DNA of 64,000 nucleotides. Source: Glycomyces arizonensis DSM 44726 (GTDB lineage: Bacteria; Actinomycetota; Actinomycetes; Mycobacteriales; Micromonosporaceae). This document shows, in pieces, positions 15,735 through 24,103 of this stretch. Each line of letters starts with the position of its first letter. Position 1 is the stretch's first letter. The notes under the pieces were generated by a model. It ran no database searches and had not been told where the DNA came from. It saw only the letters and a list, made by a program, of their open reading frames with translations. The stretch lies in NCBI RefSeq assembly GCF_000482705.1, contig NZ_AXWO01000004.1, positions 1 to 64,000 of the forward strand, read 5' to 3'. The position numbers were made by a program, and so were the translations under genes.

Positions 15735-17732
15735 ATGCACGCCAGTGCAACCGCGCCCCGCCGCAAGACGAGCGGCATCGCGGCCCGGATCGGAGCCGCG
15801 TTCGGCGCCGCCGCGCTCATCGCGACCACCGCCGCCTGCGGCCAGACCGACCCCGACCTCCCCGAACCTCCGGCAGGCGACAGCGCCGCCCCCGAAGCAC
15901 TGACAAAGGCGAACGTCGACGCCTGGCTCGACGGCACGCTCCCCGAGCAACTGGAGCGCAACGGGATCGCCGGGGCCGTCGTCGCGGTCGTGAACGACGG
16001 CGCCGTCGTCACCACCCGCGGCTTCGGCTACGCCGACACCGGCGACGACGGCTCCGAGCCGGTCGAGGCCGACCCCGAGGAGACGCTGTTCCGCGTCGCG
16101 TCGGTGTCGAAGGTCTTCACCGCCACCGCCGTGATGCAGCTGGTCGAACAGGGTGAACTCGACCTCGACGCCGACGTCTCGCGATACCTCGACTTCGAGC
16201 TGGAGCGCGAGTACGACGACGACATCACCCTGCGGCACCTGCTCACCCACACCGCCGGGTTCGAGGAGCGCCTCCGCGGCCTCATCGCCTACGGCGACGA
16301 GCCCGTCGACCTCCGCGAGGTCCTCGCCACCGACCCGCCCGAGCAGGTGTACCGCCCCGGCACGACGCCCTCCTACTCCAACTACGGCAACGCCCTGGCC
16401 GGCTACATCGTCCAGCGCGTCAGCGGCGAGCCCTTCGAGGCCTACATGGAGCACCACCTCTTCGAGCCGCTCGGCATGGACGCCTCCTCGTTCCGCCAGC
16501 CGCTCCCAAGCGACCTGAGCGACCGCGTCTCGAACGGCTACCTGGACGGCTCCGGCCCGGCCCAGGAGTTCGAGATGGTCGGCACCCCGCCCGCCGGGGC
16601 GCTGTCGATATCCGCGAACGACATGGCCCGGTTCATGCTCGCCCAACTCGGCTCCCTCCCCGAGCAGTCCCTGCTGGCCGACGAGACCCGCGAGCAGATG
16701 TTCACCCCGGCGCTCACCGAGGAGTCCCTGGGCGGCTTCGCCGAGTCGGAGCGGATGACCCTGGGCTGGTTCCAGGAGGACCGGGGCGGCCACCGCATCG
16801 TCGGCCACGGCGGCGACAGCAACTTCTTCCACTCGCACCTCCAGCTCTACCCCGACGACGGGACCGGGGTCTTCATCGCGCTCAACAGCTCCGGCGGCGA
16901 GGACGCCGACACCCTCGGCCTGCGCGCGGACCTCATGGACGGCTTCACCGACCGCTACCTCCCCGCCGACGAGGCCCCGACCGCGACCGTCGACGAGGCG
17001 ACCATGCGGGCGAACGCCGAGCGGATCGCCGGGACCTACGTCTCCTCGCGGGGCTTCCACAGCACCTTCCTGTCCGCGCTCGACCTGTTCATGACGACCG
17101 AGATCACCGCCCTCGACGACGGCCGCCTGTACTTCGAGGCCGACCCCGGCACCGGCAAGCCCGGCGTCTACGAGCAGACCGGCGAGTCCACCTGGCGAGA
17201 AGTGGGCGGCGACCGCACGATCGCCGTCCGGACGGACGGCGGCGAGGTCACCGGCATCGTCCACGACGCGGCCTTCACGCTGCTGCCGCTCGAGACCGAC
17301 CGCGCCATCGGACTGCCGATCCTCATCGGCGCCACCGCAGTGCTCCTCCTCGGGCTGCTCGCCTGGCCGGCCGGCGCGATCTACCGCAAGCTGCGCGGGC
17401 GTCCCGCCCCGGAACGCGACGGCCGCCCGATGCGCATCCTGGTCCGAGTCGGCGCCGCCTGCACCGTCCTGGCGCTCGCCGGATGGGTGACGATCGTGCT
17501 CACCGTCATGGGCCTCACCGATCCCCCGGCCGCCGCGATCCGCGCCGTGCAGGCGCTCCAGCTGATCGGCGCGCTGGGCATGGTCCCCGCGATCGCCAAG
17601 CTGGTCGGCGAGATCCGCCGCAAGTCCGGCTGGAAGCCCGTGGCCGGGACCGTGCTGACGCTGCTGGCCCTGTCGGCGGTCGGCAACTTCGCCGTCCAGT
17701 TCCAGCTCCTGTCCCCGAACATCTCCTACTGA
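15735..17732 (+). CDS. Membrane-anchored beta-lactamase-fold serine hydrolase
   Basis: A 665-residue class C-like serine hydrolase. ATG 15735 follows AGGAG. The first 35 residues form a lipoprotein signal ending in a TTAAC lipobox (Cys35). The catalytic S-x-x-K is SVSK at 123-126, YSNYGN supplies the Tyr-x-Asn element and VGHGGDSNFF the HxG motif. After a middle domain come four hydrophobic segments (about residues 525-660). The protein is therefore tethered at both ends with its active site outside the cell. Related proteins are D-alanyl peptidases or esterases. True beta-lactam hydrolysis is not implied. A two-component system follows after 50 bp. Confidence 0.88.
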   Translation: MHASATAPRRKTSGIAARIGAAFGAAALIATTAACGQTDPDLPEPPAGDSAAPEALTKANVDAWLDGTLPEQLERNGIAGAVVAVVNDGAVVTTRGFGYADTGDDGSEPVEADPEETLFRVASVSKVFTATAVMQLVEQGELDLDADVSRYLDFELEREYDDDITLRHLLTHTAGFEERLRGLIAYGDEPVDLREVLATDPPEQVYRPGTTPSYSNYGNALAGYIVQRVSGEPFEAYMEHHLFEPLGMDASSFRQPLPSDLSDRVSNGYLDGSGPAQEFEMVGTPPAGALSISANDMARFMLAQLGSLPEQSLLADETREQMFTPALTEESLGGFAESERMTLGWFQEDRGGHRIVGHGGDSNFFHSHLQLYPDDGTGVFIALNSSGGEDADTLGLRADLMDGFTDRYLPADEAPTATVDEATMRANAERIAGTYVSSRGFHSTFLSALDLFMTTEITALDDGRLYFEADPGTGKPGVYEQTGESTWREVGGDRTIAVRTDGGEVTGIVHDAAFTLLPLETDRAIGLPILIGATAVLLLGLLAWPAGAIYRKLRGRPAPERDGRPMRILVRVGAACTVLALAGWVTIVLTVMGLTDPPAAAIRAVQALQLIGALGMVPAIAKLVGEIRRKSGWKPVAGTVLTLLALSAVGNFAVQFQLLSPNISY

Positions 17733-17782
17733 CCTGAACATCTGCCACTGACGAGGCGGCCGTCGCCGATGCGAAAGGGCGA

Positions 17783-19102
17783 GTGAAGATGAACCACATG
17801 ACCGGAAGCCCCAAAGCATCCGCGACGGCCCTGCCGACCCTCCTCAGGCGCCTGGACGCCCTGCTGTCCCGCTTCGGGATCCGCGGGACGTTCCCCCGGG
17901 ACGCCGTCCTGGCGCTGGTCGTCGCGGTGCTCACCTTCGGGATGTTCGCGACCCTGACCAGGCTGGCTCCGACCGACCCGACGATCGACCTGTCGGCCGC
18001 CGAGGGATGGACCATCACCGCGTTCGGCGTCGTCCAATCGCTGCTGCTGTGCCTGCGGCGCCTGCGTCCCGTGCTGTGCGTCGCGGCGGTCATGGCCTGC
18101 CAGATGGCCATGACCGCCGTCGCGCCCGGCATCTCGGGCAACGGCATCGGCCCGGCCGTCGCCGTCTACACCATCGGCAGCATCGCGAGCCTCCGGTTCA
18201 CGATCGCCGTCGCCGCCACCGCGGTGCTCGCCCCGACGGCCGCCGCGGCGGCGGCGAGCCTGGGCGAGGACGCCATGTTCGCCGTGGTGACGAACCACCT
18301 GACCTCGAACGCGGTGGTCCTCACCGCCGCCGCGCTCATCGGTATGTACGTGGCGGCCCGGCGCCGCAACGCCGCGCTCGATCGTGAACGGGCGACCGCG
18401 GTGCTCCGGGCGCACCGGGAGCGGGCCGAGGCCGCCGTCATCGCCGAGCGGGCCCGCATCGCCCGCGAACTCCACGACGTGGCCGCGCACCACCTCTCGG
18501 GCATGGTCATCCAAGCGGCGGCGGTGGAGCGGCTGATCGGCCGGGACGCCGAGGCGGCCAAGTCGGGGGCGGCGTGGATCCGCTCGCAGGGCAAGGCGAC
18601 ACTGGAGAACCTCCGGCAGGTCGTGGGGCTGCTGCGCGACACCGACACCGACGGCAACGCCCCCGTCCCGGGCGTCTCGGCGCTCCCGGCGCTGATGGCC
18701 GAGGCCCGTCAGCTCGGATCCGAAGTGGAATCCGAGTGCTCGGGCGAGCCGCTGCGGCTGCCGCCGATCGCCGACATCTCGCTCTACCGGATCGCCCAGC
18801 AGGCACTGACCAACGCCAGGCAGCACGCGCCCGGGGCGAGCGTGCGAATCCGGCTCGCCTACGGCGACAAGGACGTGGTGCTCGAAGTGACGAACGGGCA
18901 CTCGTCGCGCGGCGAGCTCGCCGACGTCGGGCGAGGTGGAACGGGCCTGGTCGGCATGCGCGAACGCGCCGACCTCGTCGGGGCCGACTTCACCGCCGGT
19001 CCGACCGGCGACGGCGGTTGGCGCGTGAGGGTGGCACTGCCGGTCCGCGACACCGAGCGGCGGGCCGAGGACATCGAGTTCGAGACGGGAGACCGGACGT
19101 GA
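17783..19102 (+). CDS. Sensor histidine kinase, NarL/DesK type
   Basis: A 439-residue kinase. Residues about 38-192 form five or so membrane helices without a sizeable outside domain, so it probably senses the membrane itself. The dimerisation/phosphoacceptor region HisKA_3 contains ARELHDVAAHHLSG with the phosphorylated His231. The HATPase domain follows, with a weakly conserved N box (QQALTNARQHAPG) and the GGTGLVGM G box. The start is GTG 17783 (ATG 17789 is possible). The stop overlaps the start of the response-regulator gene (GTGA), so the two proteins are made together. Confidence 0.92.
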   Translation: MKMNHMTGSPKASATALPTLLRRLDALLSRFGIRGTFPRDAVLALVVAVLTFGMFATLTRLAPTDPTIDLSAAEGWTITAFGVVQSLLLCLRRLRPVLCVAAVMACQMAMTAVAPGISGNGIGPAVAVYTIGSIASLRFTIAVAATAVLAPTAAAAAASLGEDAMFAVVTNHLTSNAVVLTAAALIGMYVAARRRNAALDRERATAVLRAHRERAEAAVIAERARIARELHDVAAHHLSGMVIQAAAVERLIGRDAEAAKSGAAWIRSQGKATLENLRQVVGLLRDTDTDGNAPVPGVSALPALMAEARQLGSEVESECSGEPLRLPPIADISLYRIAQQALTNARQHAPGASVRIRLAYGDKDVVLEVTNGHSSRGELADVGRGGTGLVGMRERADLVGADFTAGPTGDGGWRVRVALPVRDTERRAEDIEFETGDRT

Positions 19103-19755
19103 TCAAGACGCTGCTCGTGGACGACCAGGCGGTGGTGCGCGCGGGATACCGCGTGCTGCTGGAGGAGGCCGGGGACATCGAGGTCGTCGGCGAGGCCTCG
19201 AACGGCCCGGCCGCGGTGAAGGAGACCGCGCGCCTGCACCCGGATGTCGTCTGCATGGACGTGCGCATGCCCGGCGGCGATGGGATCGAGGCGACGCGCC
19301 GGATCGTCGCCGAACGGGACGGGGAGCGCCCCGCGGTCCTGGTCGTCACCACCTTCGACCTGGACGACTACGTCTTCGGCGCGCTGGAGGCGGGCGCGAA
19401 CGGGTTCATCCTCAAAGACTGCGAACCGGAGGAACTGGCCGAGGCGGTCAGGAAGCTCGCCGCCGGTGAGGGACTGGTCGACCAGGCGGTCACGAGGCGG
19501 GTGATCACCGAGTTCGCCAGGCGCCGCAGGAAGGCCGAGCCCTCACCGGGCGCGGCCGAGGTGCTCACCGCCCGGGAGACCGAGATCGTGCTGCTGCTCG
19601 CGCGCGGCATGTCCAACGCCGAGATCGCGCGGGAGCTGTTCGTGGAGACCAGCACCGTCAAGTCGCACCTGGGCCGCGCCATGGCGAAGATCGGCGCCAG
19701 GGACCGGGTCCAGACGGTGGTGTGGGCCTACCGCAACGGGCTCGTCGACCACTGA
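19099..19755 (+). CDS. LuxR/NarL-type response regulator
   Basis: A 218-residue regulator starting at GTG 19099 within the GTGA overlap with the kinase gene. The receiver domain has the acidic pair Asp8-Asp9, the phosphoacceptor Asp54 (VCMDVRMPG) and the Lys of FILKDC. The C-terminal LuxR helix-turn-helix spans about 150-205 (LTARETEIVLLLARGMSNAEIA, then STVKSHLGRAMAKI). Phosphorylated by the neighbouring kinase, it would bind promoters as a dimer. Targets probably include the adjacent hydrolase gene, but this is inference from context. Confidence 0.93.
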   Translation: MIKTLLVDDQAVVRAGYRVLLEEAGDIEVVGEASNGPAAVKETARLHPDVVCMDVRMPGGDGIEATRRIVAERDGERPAVLVVTTFDLDDYVFGALEAGANGFILKDCEPEELAEAVRKLAAGEGLVDQAVTRRVITEFARRRRKAEPSPGAAEVLTARETEIVLLLARGMSNAEIARELFVETSTVKSHLGRAMAKIGARDRVQTVVWAYRNGLVDH

Positions 19756-19822
19756 CGGCGGAGCACGGCCCGATGCCGTGCCCCGCCCGATGGCTGCTAA
19801 CTCCATTCGACTTCGCGGCGGC

Positions 19823-21138
19823 TCATGGTTCCCTCCCCTCTGGGGCGCCGGTGGGTTCCAATGGCGCTCCGACGTTCTCGGTCGGCTTCAGGACCAGTCG
19901 TGTTCGCGGTTCATCGCCTTCCCTCCGTTCCTGTCGTTTGTCGAGGCGGCAGACCGCGCCGACGGCCAGCGCGCCGAGCGAACCGGTGGCGGCGCAAGCC
20001 GCGATCGCCGCCGACGCGGGCATCAGTTCGGCCAGGACTCCGGCGATCAGGACTCCCACACCCTGGGCGGTCCGCAGACCGGCCGAGGCGAGCCCGATCG
20101 CGCGAGCGCGCAGTGCGTCCGGCACCAGCTGCGTGAACGCGATCTGAGCGAGGACTGCGTAGTCGGCCAGCAGCCCCGAGAGCGCCCACAGTGCCACGGT
20201 CACCGCCGGTCCGGGCCCCGCGAAGGTGGCCAGCAGCGGCACCCCGGTCCCCACCGCCGCGGGCACCAGCAGCCGCTGCCGCAGGACGGGACCGAGCCTG
20301 CCGACCAGGAACGAGCCGATCACCATGCCGACCACGTCCGCGGCCATGAGCACCCCGACCGACGCCTCACCGGACCCGATCTGGTGCGCGTACGGCGCCG
20401 CCAAAGCCTCCGGCGCCAGGTAGAGGCCGAGAAGATCCACACCAGCGACGCCAGGCCGAGCAGCTTGCGGTCCTTCGCGATCAGCGCGATACCCGCCAGC
20501 GCGAACCCGCCGCGGGCGGCGGGCCCGGCGGCGTCGGGCGCCACCAAGGGGCGATGCGGGCGCAGACCCCACCGCAGGAGCGCGGCCGACAGCAGGAACG
20601 TGGCGGCGTCCACGGCGAGCACGAGGTGCGGGCTGCCGAAGAAGGCGACGAACGCGCCTCCGGCGGTGAAGCCGAGCACCTGCGCCAGACCGTTGGTCGA
20701 CGTCATGATGCTCATGCCGACCGGGTAGCGCTCGCCTTCGAGCACATTGGGGAGGGCGGCGCTGCGGGCGGCCGAGAACAGCGGCTGGGGGCAGGTGGCC
20801 GCCACGAGCAGGACGGCCACCACCGGCAGCGGCAGGGCGGGGACCGCCATCGACCCGATGAGCGAGGCCCGCAGCAGCTCGATGACCACCATGACCGTGC
20901 GCCGGGAGTACCGGTCGGCCAGCCCGGCGAGCAGCGGCGCGGTGAGCAGCGGCGGCAGGAACGTCAGCGCGTAGACCAGCGTCGTCAGCGCCGGAGAGGA
21001 CGTCCGGTCGAACACCAGCAGCGCCAGTGCGACCTTGGCGAGCTGGTCGCCGATCCGGGACTGCGCCTGGGCGATCCAGAGCACCCGGAACTCCGGCACG
21101 GCGAGCGCCTCCCGGTACCTCGCCGTGCGCTGGGACAT
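19823..21138 (-). pseudogene. MFS transporter (MFS_3 type) interrupted by a frameshift
   Basis: From ATG 21138 the protein reads MSQRTARYREALAVPEFRVL and runs through about 234 residues of a normal major-facilitator N-half. After LGLASLVWIF, near 20430-20437, it shifts frame. The rest, beginning GLYLAPEALAAPYAHQIG and running about 200 residues to the stop at 19823, is in another frame. Joined, the two parts give a typical ~438-residue drug/siderophore exporter of the EntS-like kind. The total length is one base short of a multiple of three, which fits a single-base deletion in TTCTCGG. It is either a real recent inactivation or a sequencing error. Confidence 0.85.
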
Positions 21139-21276
21139 CGGGTCCTCCAAGGCCGATCGCGGTCGCCGAGATCGGCGACCGAGGCACACTCTGGTGCGCG
21201 GTTGCACGGCATCGGCACGCCTGCTGCACGGTCCGACCCCGTGCTCGCGGTCAACGACCGGCTGAGGCGATAAAGC

Positions 21277-21310
21277 GCGAGGGGCCGCCCCGGACGGGAC
21301 GGCCCCTCGC
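21277..21310 (-). terminator. Intrinsic terminator of the symporter gene
   Basis: Stem GCGAGGGGCCG/CGGCCCCTCGC (11 bp, perfect) around a 12-nt loop that can pair further (CCC/GGG). It lies 22 bp beyond the stop of the minus-strand symporter gene. Confidence 0.82.
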
Positions 21311-21331
21311 TTCAGGAGAGGAGGAAAAGAC

Positions 21332-22675
21332 CTAAGTGGCCGGTTGCAGCTCCGGCTTGAGCGGCTCGGCCTCCGGCGACGGCTTCGCCTCATCGATCGG
21401 CCCGTCCAGCGGCTGCGGCGGGGCGTCGTACACCTTCTGGTCCAGCAGCCCTTCGGACTTCGCGACCAGCACCGGGACGGTCATCTGCCCGGCCACGTTG
21501 GTGGCGGTGCGGATCATGTCCATGATCGGGTCGATCGCCAGCAGCAGGCCGACGCCCTCCAGCGGCAGACCCAGTGTGGACAGCGTCAGCGTCAGCATGA
21601 CCGTCGCGCCGGTGAGCCCGGCGGTGGCCGCCGAGCCGATGACCGAGACGAACGCGATCAGGAGGTAGTCCTGGACGGCCAGGTCGATGCCGTAGACCTG
21701 CGCGACGAAGATCGCGGCGATCGCCGGGTAGACCGCGGCGCAGCCGTCCATCTTGGTCGTGGCGCCGAACGGCGAGGCGAACGAGGCGTAGTCGCGGCTC
21801 ACGCCGAGCCGCTCGACGACGGTGCGCTGCGCCAGCGGCATCGTGCCCACCGAGGAGCGCGACACGAACGCGAACTGGATCGCCGGCCAGGCCTTCTTCA
21901 GGAACTGCACCGGAGAGACCCTCGCGGCGAAGCGCAGCAGGATCGGGTAGACCACGAGCATCACCAGCAGCGTGCCGACGTAGATGTCGATGCTGAACAC
22001 CGCGAACTGGCCCAGCAGGTCCCAGCCGTAGGAGTACACCGACTTGCCGATCAGGGCGGCGGTGCCGATGGGCGCCAGGCGGATCACCCACCACAGGGCC
22101 TTCTGGACCAGGTCGAGCGCGGACTGGTTGAACTTGAGGAACGCCTCGGCCTTGTCGCCGATCTTCGCGGCGGCCGCGCCGGCGATGATCGCGATGAACA
22201 CGATCTGGAGGACGTTGACGTTCACGAAGGCGTCGACGACGTTGGTCGGGATGATGCCGGTCAGGAAGTCGGTCCACGAGCCGGTCGTCTCGGGCCGCTC
22301 GGCCGCGGCGTCGAGGGCGATGCCCCCGCCGGGGTTGGTGAGCAGGCCGATCGTCAGGCCGATCGCGACGGCGATCAGGGACGTGGCGAGGAACCAGCCG
22401 AGCGTCTTGGCGACCAGGCGCCCGGCGTTGGCAAGGTTGCGCAGGTTGGCGATCGAGGCGACGATCGCGGTGAAGACGAGGAACGGGACGATCAGGAACA
22501 GCAGCTGCACGAACAGCGTGCCGACCGTCTCCAGGGTGGTGCCGAGCCAGGCGAGCGACCATTGGCGGGCGGCGTAGCCCAAGGCCAGGCCGAGCGCCAG
22601 GCCGATCAGGAGCTGCGCGGCGAACGGGATCTTCCGCCGCCGCTTCGGCTCGACCGCGGCATCGGTTTCGGACAT
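21332..22675 (-). CDS. Dicarboxylate/amino-acid:cation symporter (GltP/DctA family)
   Basis: A 447-residue transporter of the SLC1/DAACS family, with eight membrane helices and two re-entrant loops. FVSRSSVGTMPLAQR is the serine-rich re-entrant loop HP1, FGATTKMDGCA is the conserved helix-7 motif, GLTGATVML lies in HP2, and DPIMDMIRTATNVAGQ is the substrate-binding helix 8 with its Asp/Arg/Asn residues. These fit uptake of glutamate, aspartate or C4-dicarboxylates with Na+ or H+. The last residue of the helix-8 motif is Gln where Asp is more usual, which could alter specificity. The start is ATG 22675. A longer upstream frame has no family similarity. Confidence 0.92.
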   Translation of the reverse strand: MSETDAAVEPKRRRKIPFAAQLLIGLALGLALGYAARQWSLAWLGTTLETVGTLFVQLLFLIVPFLVFTAIVASIANLRNLANAGRLVAKTLGWFLATSLIAVAIGLTIGLLTNPGGGIALDAAAERPETTGSWTDFLTGIIPTNVVDAFVNVNVLQIVFIAIIAGAAAAKIGDKAEAFLKFNQSALDLVQKALWWVIRLAPIGTAALIGKSVYSYGWDLLGQFAVFSIDIYVGTLLVMLVVYPILLRFAARVSPVQFLKKAWPAIQFAFVSRSSVGTMPLAQRTVVERLGVSRDYASFASPFGATTKMDGCAAVYPAIAAIFVAQVYGIDLAVQDYLLIAFVSVIGSAATAGLTGATVMLTLTLSTLGLPLEGVGLLLAIDPIMDMIRTATNVAGQMTVPVLVAKSEGLLDQKVYDAPPQPLDGPIDEAKPSPEAEPLKPELQPAT

Positions 22676-23188
22676 GTGAGAGCACCTCTGATATCGGGCA
22701 GGCGGCACGGCGCAGAGCGCCGCGCGGTGCGGCTGCCGGAAGACTTGACGATCGCTGGAAGGGGCCCGGTCCAGCGGAGAAGAGGGTGACGTCGGCGAGC
22801 CCGCCGGTGAGGTGGATCGAGCTAACGACACAGGACGGTCGACACGCGGCAGAAGTCGAGGTGACGCCTGCGTGTCAGGTGCTGGTTCGTAACGGTGTAG
22901 CTCATCGCGGATCAACTCTACGAACCGCGGGGCCGCGAGCGCAAGGTTCGGTGATCGAACGCATATCCGCGCGGCAGCGCTGCGGAGCAGACAGCGCTGC
23001 GGACAAGGCGGCGCCGTGGACGCGACGGGGCTGTGGACAAACCTGTGGACAACGCCGCCGCGCAGCGTTTCCTGTCGGACACCGAGCGTAGCGTTGAATA
23101 AAGGGGTCCCCCAAAGGGGGCAAATCAGCAAATATCCGCTTTCACGTTTGCCTCGGGGAACGTGAGGCGGGGCGGCCGCTACATTCGA
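22676..23188. other. Divergent intergenic region with two DnaA-box-like repeats
   Basis: TGTGGACAA occurs twice in direct repeat at 23032-23040 and 23044-23052, matching the complement of the actinobacterial DnaA box TTGTCCACA. A CCCCC-AAA-GGGGG hairpin lies near 23108-23120. No gene is seen and no fluoride riboswitch could be recognised before crcB. Confidence 0.45.
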
Positions 23189-23659
23189 ATGGTGCCCCGA
23201 AAGCAGCAAGGCCCCCGCTTGAGCCAGGTGCTTCGGGCGACGCCCGGATCGGTGCTCGCCGCCGTCGCCCTCGGCGGCGCCGTCGGCGCACTCGCCCGCC
23301 ACGGCCTCACCGTCGCCCTTCCCTCCGTGACCGGCTCGTTCGGCGTTGCCGTATTCGACATTGCCACGTTCACCGCCAACCTCGTCGGCGGCCTCCTCAT
23401 CGGCGTCCTCATGGTCACCATCACCGAGGTCGCCCCCGGCCCGGCGCACCTGAGGCCGTTCCTCGGCGTCGGCGTGCTCGGCGGCTTCACCACCTTCTCG
23501 ACCTACATCGTCGACATCGGCGCGGCCGCGAACGCCGGCGCCGCACTCCTCGCCCTCATCTTCGCGTTCGCCACCATGGCCGCCGCACTCGTGGCCGCCG
23601 CCGTCGGCATGTGGGCGACGCGCCGCCTCCTGGTCCGCAGGAGAGAGGCGGACGAGTGA
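23189..23659 (+). CDS. crcB: Fluoride channel subunit CrcB/Fluc, first of a pair
   Basis: A 156-residue membrane protein with four helices. The start at ATG 23189 is most likely; a GTG at 23162 would add nine residues. TFTANLVGG contains the conserved Asn of the pore and GGFTTFSTY the phenylalanine-rich, Na+-coordinating break helix of Fluc channels. These proteins form antiparallel dimers that export fluoride passively. The stop overlaps the start of a second crcB gene (GTGA), so the pair probably makes a heterodimer with fixed opposite orientation, as known for paired Fluc genes. Confidence 0.9.
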   Translation: MVPRKQQGPRLSQVLRATPGSVLAAVALGGAVGALARHGLTVALPSVTGSFGVAVFDIATFTANLVGGLLIGVLMVTITEVAPGPAHLRPFLGVGVLGGFTTFSTYIVDIGAAANAGAALLALIFAFATMAAALVAAAVGMWATRRLLVRRREADE

Positions 23660-24018
23660 CGCTGCTGCTCGTGGCCCTCGGCGCGGCCCTCGGTGCGCCC
23701 CTGCGCTTCCTGACCGACCTCGTGGTCGCCCACTACGCGGGCCGCCGCCTGCCGTGGGGCACGCTCGTGGTCAACGTCGCCGGGTCGGGCCTGGCCGTCT
23801 TCCTCGCCGTTGCCGTGGCCGACCCCGGCTGGACCGCGCTGCTCGCCGTCGGCTTCTGCGGCGCGCTGACCACCTACTCCACGCTCTCCTATGAGACGCT
23901 GCTGCTCGTCGAGGACGGGCGCTGGAACCACGCACTGTGGAACGTCGCCGCGAACCTCGCCGGTGGGCTCGGGGCGGGCCTGGCGGGGTTCGCCCTTGCC
24001 CACCTGCTGTTCATTTAG
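23656..24018 (+). CDS. crcB: Fluoride channel subunit CrcB/Fluc, second of a pair
   Basis: A 120-residue protein starting at GTG 23656 in a 4-bp overlap with the first crcB gene. It shows four hydrophobic helices, VNVAGSGLA (pore Asn) and GALTTYSTLSYE (break-helix motif with Tyr in place of the first Phe). It is expected to pair with its neighbour to form one heterodimeric fluoride channel in the cytoplasmic membrane. The length is typical of the family (110-130). Low sequence similarity between the two copies fits specialised partners rather than a recent duplication. Confidence 0.9.
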   Translation: MTLLLVALGAALGAPLRFLTDLVVAHYAGRRLPWGTLVVNVAGSGLAVFLAVAVADPGWTALLAVGFCGALTTYSTLSYETLLLVEDGRWNHALWNVAANLAGGLGAGLAGFALAHLLFI

Positions 24019-24103
24019 GAGACACGCCGGGCCCGCGTCCCCCGCTCGCCCCTCCATATGGCCGAACATCGGGGTTCCTGCCACCGAACGGAGAGGACCC
24101 CTG

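Noticed and set aside
23090-23190. Fluoride riboswitch before crcB
   Set aside because: The conserved GGNGAUGG and UGAUGACUCC-like blocks are absent. Only a simple C5/G5 hairpin is present.
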